In this document: positions 23,501-35,445 of the stretch, in pieces | Position numbering within the stretch: the first letter of the stretch is position 1 | Layout of the letters: each line of letters begins with the position of its first letter | NCBI GenBank assembly: GCA_947683625.1 | Contig: CANTUR010000639.1 | Location: forward strand, 682,001 to 746,000 | Length of the DNA: 64,000 bases | Origin: Mallotus nudiflorus | Lineage: Eukaryota; Streptophyta; Magnoliopsida; Malpighiales; Euphorbiaceae | Reading direction: 5' to 3' | Notes under the pieces: model-generated | Database searches by the model: none | What the model was told of the DNA's origin: nothing | The model's input: the letters and a program-made list of their open reading frames with translations, nothing else | Translations under genes and position numbers: made by a program

Positions 23501-24085
23501 GACTCAAGTGAAAGTCACTGCATAACAGTTAAAAATATCCTTAAGTACTTAAGAAGAACTAAGGATGCATTTTTACTGTATGGTGGTAAGGAAGATGAGT
23601 TAGTTGTAAATATTTACACAGATGCCAACTTCCAAACTGAAAAATATGACTTTCGATCATAGTCAGGTTATGTGTTTTATTTGAATGGAGGTGCAATGAA
23701 CTAGAGAAGTTCTAAGCAAGACACCGTTGTTGATTCTACAACAGAAGCTTAATATATAGCTACCTCAAAAGCAGTTAAGGAGGCTATTTAGATCAAGAAG
23801 TTCATAACTATATTAGGTGCTGTTCCTATTGGATCATATCTAATGAACTTGTATTATGACAATAATGGAGCCATAGCATAAGCTAAGGATCTTATATCAC
23901 ATCAATAATCCAAACACATATTTAGACGTTATCATCTCATTCTAGAAATCATTGAGAGAGGAGATGTGAATATATACAGAGTACTTACAAATGATAATAT
24001 TGCTAATCCACTAAACAAAGCTCTTTCACAACATAAGCATAAGAGTCATACTAGGTCCATGGGTATTAGATTCAATGTTGATTAA
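20510..24085 (+). pseudogene. Copia E gag-pol polyprotein, multiple stops
   Basis: Domains occur in the usual copia order. The gag C-terminus has a Lys/Pro-rich tract (20760-20900) and a damaged zinc knuckle, FYNEPGHWKRNC, whose first Cys is lost. The integrase zinc site keeps LGHINKK and CESCLLGK (21460-21560), and its core follows (SDVYDP, then TPPGTPQWNGVSE). Reverse transcriptase is at about 22560-23200 (YGLKQAS, and YVND where active enzymes have YVDD). RNase H is at about 23600-24000 (YTDANF, SGYVFYLNGG, STTEA). At least seven stops are TAG in place of Gln or Trp. It cannot make a functional protein. Confidence 0.85.
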
Positions 24086-24111
24086 GCCAAGTGCAAGTGG
24101 GAGATTATTAG

Positions 24112-25440
24112 TGATATGCACTAGGTCAATCATGTATGACTATGTTTTGACTTTATCATTTTATTAATAAAAAAGGCATTTTTATTATCATCAAGTATGT
24201 GATTTGATAGTAATACCCTTAGATTAAATATGAGTTCTATTCTAATTTATTCCTTGTCATTCATTATTATTTAATTAATAATGAATTAAATCTAGTATGG
24301 TGTTAACTGATGTTAATGTTTTACTAATAATGTATATGAGATATTAAGTCAACTCATAGGTTCTATATAACTATTTTGTATTTTGACTCATTGTAACATT
24401 ATTTTTAATAAGATGATGAAATAGATTATTATTGGATATAGAATGAGTTATATGAGGGATATGAGTTATTAAGAAGGAATTTGTCCCTTAATAATTTGTG
24501 GATGATATCTATGGGCCCCTTGATAAGATACATTGAAGAAAATGCATGGCCATGCTGAAACAAATTCATAGAGAGTTATCATTCTCAATCTACTTAGAAT
24601 CAAGAGATTATGTGGTTTAATTGTATAAGGATGACATAAACTTTGCCTTATATTCAATTAAGATATCATGTGATAAAAGGACTACAATAGTCATTGTAAA
24701 TTAGGTTATGTCGGATTATCAATCTTCATATAACTTTGGTAGTCATAATGTCTTATTAGAGGTCACTTATGACTAGTAGACCTAAATTGGAATTTCAGGG
24801 CTACTACCAATGTTATAGGAACCTACAAGGTCACACACTTAGAACAGACCCAAAACAAACTTTGGTTTATTAACCTAGTAAAAAAATATATATATATAAA
24901 GTTATTTGTTATTTTACATAAATAGGAAATAATTTCTATTTTGGAATTTGAATCAAAATAGAAATAGAAATGTGATATATATGCCAAAAATGTTTTGGTA
25001 AGTGAAGAGTTACCAAAATTTGTTTTAGTAAATGAAACCCTAATGTGAGGTGTATAAATACATCCTTTTCTCTAGGGTTTTATACACTTCTTCAATCTCC
25101 AAAAGAAAATCATTTTTCACCTTTTAGAAAATAAAACACAGAGAGTTGAAAAGTGAGACTTTGTGAAAGAAGGCATTAGCACACTAATTTGTTTTAGAAT
25201 AATTGTTCATATGGATACTTGTAGAGGATGTACCAATTTTTAAGATGTCTTAATTCGGCTAAAAACACTAAAATCTCAAGGTACAGTATCATTAGAGTGA
25301 ACCCCCTCTCGTCCTTCCAATAATCTTGTGCTCTTTTTCGTCTGTGGTAAGGTTTTAGAAACCTTAATTAAATCAGTTAATTGAATTACATGGATCCTAT
25401 TTCAGGTTTGAGAATGAAATTTTAACTTGTCGCTACATTT
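24112..25440 (+). repeat. 3' LTR of copia E
   Basis: It begins after the polypurine tract with TGATATGCACTAGG and ends about GTCGCTACA. It contains a TATA-type region, and a leader with CACAGAGAGTTG near 25140 and CTCTCGTCCTTCC near 25310. The part after 24760 has no counterpart in the truncated 5' LTR. Confidence 0.7.
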
Positions 25441-25863
25441 TTGGATCATGACAACCTAATAGATCAAGAAAGGAAAACTCATCAATAAGCATAAAATCTT
25501 GATATTTTAGTCCCTCAAGAAGGTTTTGTTGTCTTTTCTTATCCTTAATGACAATTAGCCCATATTCATCTTGGTCTCATAGCCTAAAATTGTTCCACTA
25601 ATATTTCCCTGATTAGCCAATCCTTTTCTTGCCTGGACTTTATGCACTTATCTTGATTTTTAAATTGACTTGTGCCTTTATCATATGGATTACCTTAAAT
25701 GATATGTAAACTAAGATCACTCGTAAATCCCACTTTTTTCCTTATCTCGTCCTTCCTTTTCAAAATTAAACTCACTATATTCAAATCTTAACCATTTGTT
25801 AGAAGTGACGATAAAAAAATTCCTCATCAAAATACAAAGCCAAGGTCCTCATGCCCTTATTAT
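25441..25863 (-). other. LINE sequence between ORF1 remnant and ORF2
   Basis: This lies between the ORF1 stop and the copia E insertion, in minus-strand LINE context. Frames are broken, with short Lys-rich stretches expected of an ORF1 C-terminus. No defined domain is seen. Confidence 0.45.
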
Positions 25864-26541
25864 CTATAATCTAGATTGATCAAACAATGTATCATAAAAT
25901 TTATCAATATGACTCATCAATGCACAAATCAAATAAAAGTTAGCAAGCCTTATATATTTGAAAGAAATTATGGATACTGCACCACCTAGTTTGCTTATTT
26001 TCTTCCATTTTTTAAAAGGTTTATAGACATTAAATTTTACTTTGATTCCCATATATTGTTGCCATAAGCTGGAGTTATTGTTAACATCATACTTAAGAAA
26101 ATAACTAATAAATCCTCTAAAGTTTTCCAACATTTTTGACATGTATTCTATTGGAAGGTCATATACATGAACCCACATGTCTATATGATTCAACAACTTA
26201 GTAGAAGGAGTCTTACTATGTTTCAGTTGATAAAGAAGAAGGAGATGATTATCAAATGAACATGGACTGATATCTATAATCCTTTGTACTTCCACCACAT
26301 GAAAGAATTGAAAGATATAAATATGCTCCAAGAATTCTTTAATATAAACTTCTTGACCCAGTCTCCATATATATGCCAATCTAGTTCTCATCATATTAAA
26401 ATTAATAGTTTTCTCTGTTATAAACCTACTCATCAAACACAGTTCTAGCTACTCAGTAATTTCCACTTGTCCATTTGGTTCTAAAACAAGATCTTCTTCC
26501 TCTTCATTAGAGAGAGTTAGGTAAGCAAGATGGTTTTTCAT
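25864..26541 (-). pseudogene. LINE (L1) ORF1 with DUF4283 domain
   Basis: From the ATG at 26541 the minus strand reads MKNHLAYLTLSNEEEEDL, then one TGA/TAG-type stop, then about 190 open residues. Blocks such as FITEKTINFNMMRTRLAYIW, FQFFHVVEVQRI, SFDNHLLLL and MWVHVYDLPIEYMS are typical of the plant DUF4283 domain found in L1 ORF1 proteins. The following zinc knuckle is decayed (FYLICALMSHIDKFYD, two of its Cys replaced). The product would bind element RNA. The 5' LTR of element B begins 55 bp upstream of the start codon. Confidence 0.8.
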
Positions 26542-26595
26542 GATAATTCTACAATAGAAAAGAAACTAAAAGAAGTAAGAATAATAAAAACTCAA

Positions 26596-27687
26596 TATTG
26601 AACATTTACATGATCAAATAATGATCCATCCCTATTTTGACTTCAATAAAAAATTTTGAATCACTAATGATCCTCTCTTATGTGTGATTATAAGCATAAG
26701 TACCAAATTACACATAACGAAAGCAAAATAATTTAACCAAGCCTTAGAACATGTTTAAGAACATTTGAAACATAATTAAAGCCTTTAAAGACCCCTACAC
26801 ATAAAGCATGAGAATTGAACCAAGTCAAAAGGAGTGTGATTGGAGGCAAAACGAACAATTTTTACTGAGGACAATCTACGCTCATAGTTTACACTTACGA
26901 CCTATGTCTAACCATGAGCATTCATGAGGAAAGTGGTTGATACACTCACGGTCTACGCTCATGACCATAACCTGACCATGAGCATCACTAATGGACACTT
27001 TTATAAGTAATGGTTATATTTTTCAATGCTCATGACCCTGAGCCTACGCTCACGACCATGAGTGTTTGAATTCCTACAAAGACTGAAAATGCATTAAATG
27101 AAGAAGAAAGAGGTTGGGGATGAATTTAATGGCTTACAATAGCTATTTTTCACTCTTCAACTATTAATTAAAGACCTAGAACTTCATTTAAGAAGATACA
27201 CAAGTTGGTTGAGCAATTAATCTCTTTGAACAATTTTTCTCCATACTTAAAATTCTCAATTATTTTTGAGTGTTGGTTGTGTGCTAGGTTAGCTCTCTTC
27301 TTCATCTTCTTTCTTGGGTTGAAAAAGGGAAGTGAGGAGTTAATGCTAGTTGTTTAAGTTTAAGTGTAAGCCTCAAAATACTTATGATTGATTGTTGGTT
27401 AAATCTTAGCCTTCAAAAGCTCAATATGTTGTAAAGGTTAGAGTTGAGCCACAAAACTCTTATAAACTCAATCTAGATTAATAAGATTGGAGTGGTGTCA
27501 AAAATCCTAACTTGGGGATAAGTTAGGTGTAGACGTAGATTGAAATTGTGAATCGAACTCCTTAAATCTTGTGTTGTTGAGTTCTTCTTTTGTTCTCTTA
27601 TCTATATTCTCATTAATTCTTAATTAAGCCTTAATTTTCTTTTAATTTTTAATTTTCCCTATTCACCCCCCTCTAAGGCCCCTTTCA
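26596..27687 (+). repeat. 5' LTR of element B
   Basis: It begins TATTGAACATTTACATGATC (TG mutated to TA) and ends GGCCCCTTTCA. CATG-centred half-palindromes cluster at 26880-27065 (GCTCATGACC, GACCATGAGC). The leader has AAGTGT..ATACTT (27362-27383) and the hairpin CCTAACTT-GGGGAT-AAGTTAGG (27506-27527). The matching 3' LTR is at 44979-46082, clearly diverged from this copy, so insertion is not recent. Confidence 0.92.
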
Positions 27688-27689
27688 AT

Positions 27690-27701
27690 TAGTATCAAAG
27701 C
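27690..27701 (+). other. Primer binding site of element B
   Basis: TAGTATCAAAGC resembles the plant copia consensus TGGTATCAGAGC, complementary to initiator Met tRNA. It has two G-to-A differences and starts 3 bp after the LTR. Confidence 0.75.
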
Positions 27702-27738
27702 TTAACTTCTTGGTACTTAGTTACAAGAAGGTTAGATA

Positions 27739-29681
27739 ATGGGTAGTGGGGGTGTGAACTTTTCTTCTTTGAGACTCTTCTTTGATGGGAGTGATTATCT
27801 TTATTGGAAGTTCAAAATTGAGCTATATCTTGATAGTGATATGATTAGACTATAGGAAGTAGTTATTGATGGTTGGGAGCCCCCAAAAACCATACTAGAC
27901 AAAATAGAAATCATCATTGATAGAACTTAATGGATATAAGAGCAAAGGGAGGCAAACTATAAGAATAAGAAGGCCATGACAAACTTACTTGCTTCCATAT
28001 CTAGGGAAGAAGGAGGGAAAGTTGAATATTGCTTATCCGCTAAAGAAATTTAAGAGACTATTGAGAATCATTTTGAAGGCAACATTTAAGTGAGAAGTAA
28101 GAAGGTTCAATTGCATGTATATGAATATGAGCTCTTCAAGATGAAGCCTCAAGAATCCATCATCGAAATGACAAATAGACTCAATGTCCTCCTCACCATC
28201 TTGAGCAAGCTTGGCAAACACTTTTCCAAGGAGGAAATCAACATAAAGATTATTATAATCTTTCCCAAGAAGGATTGGGAATCTAGAGTGACTTCCATTG
28301 AAGAAGCTCATGACTTGTTAAAGCTTTCAACCGACATCCTTATTAGCAAGCTTTTAACACATGAGCTCATATTGAAGCAAAAAGAAAATGAAAAGGAGGA
28401 AAAAGAAGAAAAAAAGAAAAGCATTGCTTTAAAAGCCTCACAAAATGATAGTGAGGAGGAGAGTCTTGAAGACTCTAGTGATGAAGATGGTAACATTGCA
28501 ATGCTTACAAGGAACTTCAAGAAATTCTTAAGAAATAAGAATTCCTCAAGAACTAGAGACTTCAATAAGAAGTATGAGGGCAAGAAGAATAAAGAGGTTA
28601 CTTATTATGAATGTAAGAAACCGAGTAACATTAAAAGTGAGTGTTCTAAACTTAAATTCAAGAACAAGGGTGCAAAGGAAAAGAAGAAGGTTTTTAAAGC
28701 TTCATGGATGACTCCTCTAAATTGGAAAAAGAAAAGGAGCAAGAAAAAGTGACCAACCTTTGTTTTATGGCTTTTAAAGATAAAAATAAGGTATAATTTA
28801 CTTCTCATTCTTCTTGTGATGATTGTGATGATTATAATGATGATGATGAGAGCTCTCTTGTGAGCAAACTTATGCTTAAATGTAAAAGCTTACATTCTAA
28901 GAATAAGCTTTACAAGCATGAGTTATCTAACTTGACCATGGAATTTGAAAACTTGAAAAATGATTTCTCTAAACTTATTGAATCAAATGAAAAGCATACT
29001 AATGACTTGAAATCTTCAAATTTCTTAGAGGATAACTTAAAAAAGTAATGATGAAAATCTTAAGCTTTTTAAAAAGGTCTTGGAGTTGAAGAATTCCATC
29101 TCTAAATTCAAGATAGGAAAGGAGACTTTAAATAGTCTACTTGATTCTCAATAATATCATGTGATTCTACCCCCTCTACTTCCAAATATCTTGAGACTTA
29201 AGCTTTTAAAGCTAAAAGGTCTTATATGTCATATGGAAAAAGGAAAGTCTCATATGAATAAACTTTTCTTGACATAAAGGGCTAAGGTTTAAACTAAGAA
29301 GCCCCAACCTAGACATGCTTATATGTACACTAGATATAACACTCCTAAGCATGCTATACAATCACCATAATTAGATAATGTAATTGTTAATGCATGTCTC
29401 ACACTCCTCCTTTGACACCAAGAAACCTTAGGAAACCCACAAAACCACAATACAAAAGGCATATCTCATACACTAGGAAATCATATGCACCTAGAATAAA
29501 TAGATTTGCTAATGTTAAATGTTTTTATTGCATTACCGAAGGTCACACTAGCAATATGTGCTTCTATAAAAGACTACACTTGCAATTGCTTCCTTTAGAC
29601 TACTTTAAGACTAACCAACCTAGACCAACAAAGGTTTGGGTTTCAAAGAATGTTTTAATTATGTTATGTAGGTGTGCTTGA
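27739..29681 (+). pseudogene. Element B gag
   Basis: The ATG at 27739 is in frame with the long segment 28090-28752, broken by several stops (TAG for Trp in MIRL-EVVIDGWEPP). The SIRE-type gag core includes FDGSDYLYWKFKIELYL, YELFKMKPQESI and a Lys/Glu-rich tract. A decayed first knuckle follows (YYECKKPSNIKSEC). After a frameshift near 28750 a coiled-coil-like stretch runs from 28860 to 29048. A second knuckle, CFYCITEGHTSNMC (near 29520), keeps the C-C-H-C pattern. Two-knuckle gag is usual for this lineage. The product would have been the capsid protein. Confidence 0.85.
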
Positions 29682-29689
29682 AGTCCATA

Positions 29690-32600
29690 AGAATAAAAAG
29701 CAAGTGGTACCTTAATAGTGGATGTTCAAGACACATGATGGGAGATAAAGAGTAATTCAACAAGCCTGATGCTAAGGATGGAGGTCATGTTACTTTTGGG
29801 GATAATGCTAAAGGAAAAATTATAAGCATTGAAAAAATTGGTAATCCTTAATCCTTATATATTCTTCATGTGTTGCTTGTTAATGGTTCTAAGCATAACT
29901 TATTTAGCATTAGTCAATTATGTGACATGAGAAATAAAAAGTTACTTTCTATCTTAGATGATAACAAAGTAAGTTTTAGTGGTGAAAGGGTTGACAATGT
30001 CTATGTTATTGACCTAAATAAAGTTAAAAACAAATACATTAAATGCTTAATGTCTATTTCCCATGACATATGGACTTGGCATAGAAGATTAATACATGCA
30101 AATTTTGAGCTCTTGGATGACTTTAGTAAACATGAACTTGTGGTTGGATTACCCAAACTCAAGTTCACTAAGGACAAGCCTTATGATGCTTATCAAAAGA
30201 GAAAGAAATCAAAATCTTCCTTTAAGATAAAAAATGTAGTGTTCACTTCTAGGCCTCTTGAACTTATTCATATGGATTTATTTAGTCCTACTAGAGTTGC
30301 TAGTCTTAGTGGTATGCACTATGCATATGTTCTAGTTGATGATTACTCTAGATACACTTGGGTGTGTTTTCTTGCTCATAAGAATTATGCCTTTAAAGCT
30401 TTTGAAAGATTTTCAAAAACAAATAACAAAGAAAAAGGTTTTTGTATTTTAAATATTAGAAGTGATCATGGAACTAAATTTCAAAATGAACTCTTCAAAA
30501 CCTTTAGTAATGAAAATGCTATTTCACACACTTTCTCTTCTCCTAGAACACCTCAACAAAATGGGGTTGTTGAAAGGAAAAATAGAACTCAGTGGAAATA
30601 GCTAGAACAATGCTTTATGAGCATAACTTACCTTTATACTTTTAGGCGAAAGCCATTAACACCTCTTGCTATATAGCAAATAAAGCATTTAAAAGACCAA
30701 TTTTTAACAAAACTTCTTATGAGCTTTGGAATAATAGAAAACCCAAGATCTCATATCTTAGAGTATTTGGTTACAAGTACTTCATATTGAACACCAAGGA
30801 CAATTTTGGAAAATTTAACTCCAAAGCCGATGAAAGAATTTTCCTAGGCTATACTACCACTAGCAAAGCATATAGATTCTTTAACAAAATAACTCTAGTG
30901 GTTAAAGAGTCAATGCATGTTGTATTTGATGAATCTAACCCACTTGATCCTAGAAAGGATGTTTCTAGAGTTGATGATGTTATAGATGAGTTCTTGGAAA
31001 TGAACTTTCAAGAAGATGATACAAAAAAGCTCTTGGAACTTGAAGCTCTAATTAAGGAAGAAGTCCCTCAATTCACATTGAAGGAGGAACTTCCCAAAGA
31101 TTGGAAATTCAAGAAAGCACATCCTCAAGACCTCATCATTGGTGACACTACAATGGGGGTAACTACTGATCTCAACTCAAATCCATTGTTAATTTAGCCT
31201 TCATATCTTAAATTGATTCCAAAAATTTTAATGATGCCTTGAGTGATGAATTTTGGATCTTTGCTATACAAGAAGAGTTAAATCAATTTGAGAGAAATAA
31301 GATTTGGACCTTAGTTCCTAGACTAAACATCATCTTATTATAGGCACTAAATGAGTGTTTAAAAATAAGATAAATGAACAAGATGTCATAACTAAGAATA
31401 AATCTAGACTAGTAGCTAAAGGTTATAATTAAGAAGAAGGCATTCATTATAATAAAACCATTACCCTCATTGTAAGGTTAGAAGCTATTAGAATGCTACT
31501 TGCATTTGCATCTTACATGGACTTTAAAATCTTTCAAATGGATGTAAAAAGTGCATTTCTATGTTGAACAACCTCTGGGTTTTGAAAACTTTGAACTTCC
31601 TAATCATGTGTTTAAGCTCTCAAAAGCATTGTATGGATTGAAGCAAGCTCCTAGAACTTGTTATGATAATGTTGACCATTTGCATGATCAAATTTCTAAT
31701 TTTGGACTTTGACAAACAATTTTGATACTAATAATTTCAACTAAGTATGTATGGAATTATATACCAAACATATACCAAGCATATACATTTTTGGATGAAT
31801 AGTGATTTTTCGGGCCAATTCAACCTCTGAGATTCAAAAAGACTTTTAACATCTTTAGATCTCTATAATAAGAAAATGATCTTATTCAATTTTAAATTAG
31901 ACATATTAAGCTTTTCAAAATGAGCTTGCTTTTCTATATCCAAGCTCATTTGGGTATGAAAATCTTCAATTGAGTCAACATATACAGCTTGCATTTCAGT
32001 TTGCACAGCTCTTAGTGTTTCAGCAATATCTTGAGCTACAGATGTCCAATTGAGGTGATTTAAAGTTTTATGGAAATATAAGAAAATTATATAAAAATTT
32101 TATGAATAAAATTTTGGTTAAAACTATCTTTTTAATTCCTATTAATGAGCATATTATGAGGTGGTCATAAGCTATCCTTGAATAATGCCTTTTTAGCACG
32201 TTTTTGGAAAAAATGGGAGTGCTGCTCATGAGCCAAAATCATGAGCACTTTTCTCATGATCTACTCATGTGGGTAGTACTATTAGCCTTCAATGAAAATA
32301 TTTGAATCCAACGGATATATTCTTGCCCCTTACGAGCCAAGGCATGACCCTCATGAGCACTGTTCACTCGTGAGCGTCATTTTGACAACATTAAGTTCAA
32401 GTTTGATTCAAAAACAAAAATAGACATTGGAGATATTTTTAATACATTCAAAAACTATATTTTTGAGTTTTTGTGTATATAAACACTCCTTAGAATTCAA
32501 TTGAAAGTTTAAGAAACTTGTTTATCATTCATTCTCTCTTAGGCATTCAATTGAGCTCTCAAATTTTCTTAAACAATTCTTTGTTTGTATAAACTCTTGT

Positions 32601-34066
32601 GAGAGTTGGTTATGTGTTAGAATTATAATTTCTCTTCATCTTAAATCTTGGGATAGATTAGAAGGAAAGTGAGATTTATTTCTAAAAGAATTGGTTTAAG
32701 TGTTATCCATTGAAACACTTAGGATTTGATTTTTAAGTGAGCCTTGAAAACTCAAGTTGTAAGATTGTAAGAGTGAGCTATAAAATTATTGTATATTCTC
32801 AATCTTGTGAATAAGATTATGGGTGATTAAAAATCCTAACTTAGGGATAAGTTAGGTGGAGATGTAGGATTATTGTTGAATCCGAACTCCTTAAATATTT
32901 ATGTTCTTTGTTCTTCCTTCTTAAATCTTACTCAATTCTTGTAAATAATTCCTTTAATTTCCTTTTTTTTTCAATAGTCCTATTCACCCCCCTAGGACTC
33001 TTTTAGATAGGTTGAGTAACTTTTTATTAAAGAAAGGTTTCTCTAAAGGAAAAGTTGACACGACTCTATTCATAAAGAAATCCAAACATGATTTACTTAT
33101 TGTGCAAATATATATTGATGATATTATTTTCGATGCTACTAATCATTACTTATATGAGGAATTTTTTAAGTTAATGGCAAGGAGAATTTGAGATGAGCAT
33201 GATGGGTGAGCTCAAGTTCTTCCTTGGACTTCAAATCAAGCAATGTATAGATGGAATCTTCATTAACCAAACCAAGTACACAAAGGACATTCTTAAGAAG
33301 TTTAGGATGGAAGGAGCTAAAGCAAGCTAGACTCCTATGAGCACCACCAATAAACTCACTAAAGATAAGAATGGCAAACCGGTTGATGAAAAACGATATA
33401 GAGGTATGAATGGATCTCTTCTTTACTTAACCGTTAGTAGACCAGATATAATGTTTGCTACATGCTTATGTGCTAAGTTTTAATAGTGTCATAGAGAATC
33501 TCATTTAAATTCCATTAAGAGAATCTTTAAATATCTTAGTGGAATACTGCATTTAGGACTTTGGTATCCTAGGAGTTCAAGTTTTAACTTAGTAAGCTAT
33601 TTGGATGCTGACTTTATCGGTAGCTTGTTAGATTTTAAAAAAGAAAATCTGAAACTTGCCAATTCTTATGAAATTGCCTAGTCTGTTAGTTTAGTAAAAA
33701 GTAAGCTTGGTTGCCTTTTCCACCGCTAAAGCTGAATATATGGCAGTTAGTTGTTGTTGCTCACAAGTATTGTGGCAAAGACAACAATTAAGGGATTATG
33801 GCATCATTATTGATTGCATTCCTATTAAATGTGATAATACCAATGCTATTAACTTAAGCAAAAATCTGACCTAACACTCTAGAACAAAGCACATTGACAT
33901 TAGACATTATTTTCTTAAGGATCATGTCTAAAAAAGTCATATTAACATCGAGTTTGTGGATACTAATCACCAACTAGCAAACATTTTTACTAAGCCTCTT
34001 AGTGAAGATCGAATGAATTTCATTAAGTATAAACTTAGAATGCTAGATGATCTTAGTCTCACTTAA
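29690..34066 (+). pseudogene. Element B pol: protease, integrase, reverse transcriptase, RNase H, split by solo LTR A
   Basis: Protease remnant WYLNSGCSRHM has Asn for the catalytic Asp (near 29700). The integrase has HRRLIHAN but YDAYQK, where CxxC is expected. It keeps the catalytic context HMDLF, RSDHGTKFQ and PQQNGVVERKNRT (29870-30600). Reverse transcriptase runs to YGLKQAPRTCYD, is cut at 31670, and resumes at 33006 with DRLSNFLLKKGF and IYIDDIIF, the YxDD active site. RNase H has AFSTAKAEYMAVSC, TKHIDIRHYFLKDHV and IFTKPLSEDRM, ending at 34066. Stops are frequent between 31200 and 31560. It is non-functional. Confidence 0.88.
31671..33005 (+). mobile_element. Solo LTR (SIRE-like family A) in the reverse transcriptase of B
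   Basis: It starts TGTTGACCATTTGCATGATC and ends CCTAGGACTCTTTTA (expected CA mutated to TA). The flanks GATAA (31666-31670) and GATAG (33006-33010) are a target duplication with one change. Joining the sides restores the reading Tyr-Asp-Arg-Leu-Ser of the reverse transcriptase. It contains CATG palindromes (GCTCATGAGC at 32224), a TATA box TATATAAA (32477-32484), the stem AAGTGTT..AACACTT (32698-32720) and the hairpin CCTAACTT-AGGGAT-AAGTTAGG (32835-32856). There is no internal region, so it is a solo LTR. Confidence 0.9.
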
Positions 34067-34072
34067 TCCCTT

Positions 34073-35440
34073 TGATGGTCTTCCGCAAGTATACGGATTC
34101 GTATAAGTAGTAATTAAATATCGATCCCACAGAGATTTCAAATTGATTACAGTGATACTAGTTGTGTTTATTTGTTTAAATAACGAAAAAGGGTATTTTT
34201 AATTAAACTAAAACAAAACACAAAAATCACAATGAGATAACAATCACTTTAGAGAGCTAGGGTTCTTATTACAAATTCAACCTTTATTTAAGATAAATTA
34301 ACTACTAAGCCATACCTAACCTTAATCCAATTTGAGGGTTTCTCAAGAATCATAGGATTTCCTCCTAAAACAACCCTATGATTAACCAAGTACATTAACG
34401 TTCTTAGATTTAAAGCTCTCGCCTACTAAATGTTCGGTTGACTCAGTTTAAGCATCAACCCTTAATCAATATTAGTTGCTTAAGTGTTTCTCAACTAAGA
34501 AAGCATCTAACAGGTTATTGTTTAAATCCAATACAACCTATCTCTCGATCAATTTTTATTGTGTATATTCAATCAAAGGGTGATCAATCCTAAGAAGACA
34601 TTAAGTTCAACAACAACCATAGGATTTAGATTAATTGCTTAGGTTTAATTGTGATTAGCCCATGGTTGATTTACAATAAGAACCCTAACCAATAATTTAG
34701 CTACTCATGTCAATTGTAAGAGATAAAGAAAAAGAATAAAAGAAACTAAACATCATCATTAAATTGAAATTAAGAATGAATAAACACAATTGAATAGAAG
34801 AAACCCCCTGTTCAATAGGAAATTTGATGTTCTTGTTCTTATTCTTAAATCTTCAAACTAACATAAGCAAGAAAAAAAAATCCTTGTTCTTCCCAACTGC
34901 TCTCTTAAAATTCTCTAAAAAAATAATGTATCTCCAAAAAAAAATATCCTCCCTCCAAGTGATGAATAATAATCTTTTTATATCCCCTTGTTTCTAATGG
35001 CTACCCTCTTATAAAACCCTAATTACAAACCCTAGGGTTACAGCCATGCGAAATCTCCATCTTGTCCCTCATGAGTCAGCAATTAAAGTCACCTCCGCAT
35101 TTTTTTCAATCACCAGGTCGCACGGCCGTGTGCATTTTGCGCATGGCCGTGCACATCCCTATTTCAACATTATCACATATTGACCTCCATTGCCTTTCGA
35201 GCCTACTTCAAGTGCCCACGGCTCCCATGTAGCCTTCCTCTACTGTTCTTTGACTTCCCTAATTACATAAAAATCAACCAAAAATAAACCAAATAATACG
35301 TAGAAATAATTAAACACACAAAATATGCAGTAAGTACTCAACTAAATAAAAACTGAATAAAAGAAATATAAACTTAACTGAAATTGAATTTTTTTCTAAA
35401 ACGAAAACTACTTAATAACATGCATTTTTCACACTCATCA
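34073..35440 (-). mobile_element. Solo LTR of family F, minus strand, TSD CCCTT
   Basis: The ends TGATGGTCTTCCGCAAG and TTTTTCACACTCATCA form inverted TGATG..CATCA termini. Perfect duplications CCCTT flank it (34068-34072 and 35441-35445). Minus orientation is inferred from the TATA box reading TATAAAA on that strand (34976-34982), with a palindrome pair upstream of it (35121-35152). The end phrase GCAAGTATACGGATT..GATCCCACAGAG is familiar from solo LTRs widespread in plants. No internal domain is present. Confidence 0.88.
35121..35152 (-). promoter_or_regulatory. Pair of GGCC-centred palindromes spaced 21 bp in LTR F
   Basis: CACGGCCGTG (35121-35130, perfect) and GCATGGCCGTGC (35141-35152, one mismatched pair) have centres 21 bp apart. 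They lie about 140 bp upstream of the minus-strand TATA box. GC-rich palindromes stand out in this AT-rich LTR. Confidence 0.65.
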
Positions 35441-35445
35441 CCCTT

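Larger units (their letters stand above)
19700..25440 (+). mobile_element. Ty1-copia retrotransposon E, decayed, inside a LINE
   Basis: A 5' LTR remnant (19700 to about 20505), a degenerate gag-pol (about 20510-24085), the polypurine tract AAGTGGGAGAT (24095-24105) and a longer 3' LTR (about 24112-25440) lie in order. LTR similarity runs from CATGTATGAC near the start through ATGGCCATGCTGAAACAAAT to GTAGTCATAATGT. There the 5' copy stops and gag begins directly, so a deletion removed the 5' LTR end, primer site and gag start. No clear target duplication was found; outer borders are good to about 20 bp. Confidence 0.85.
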
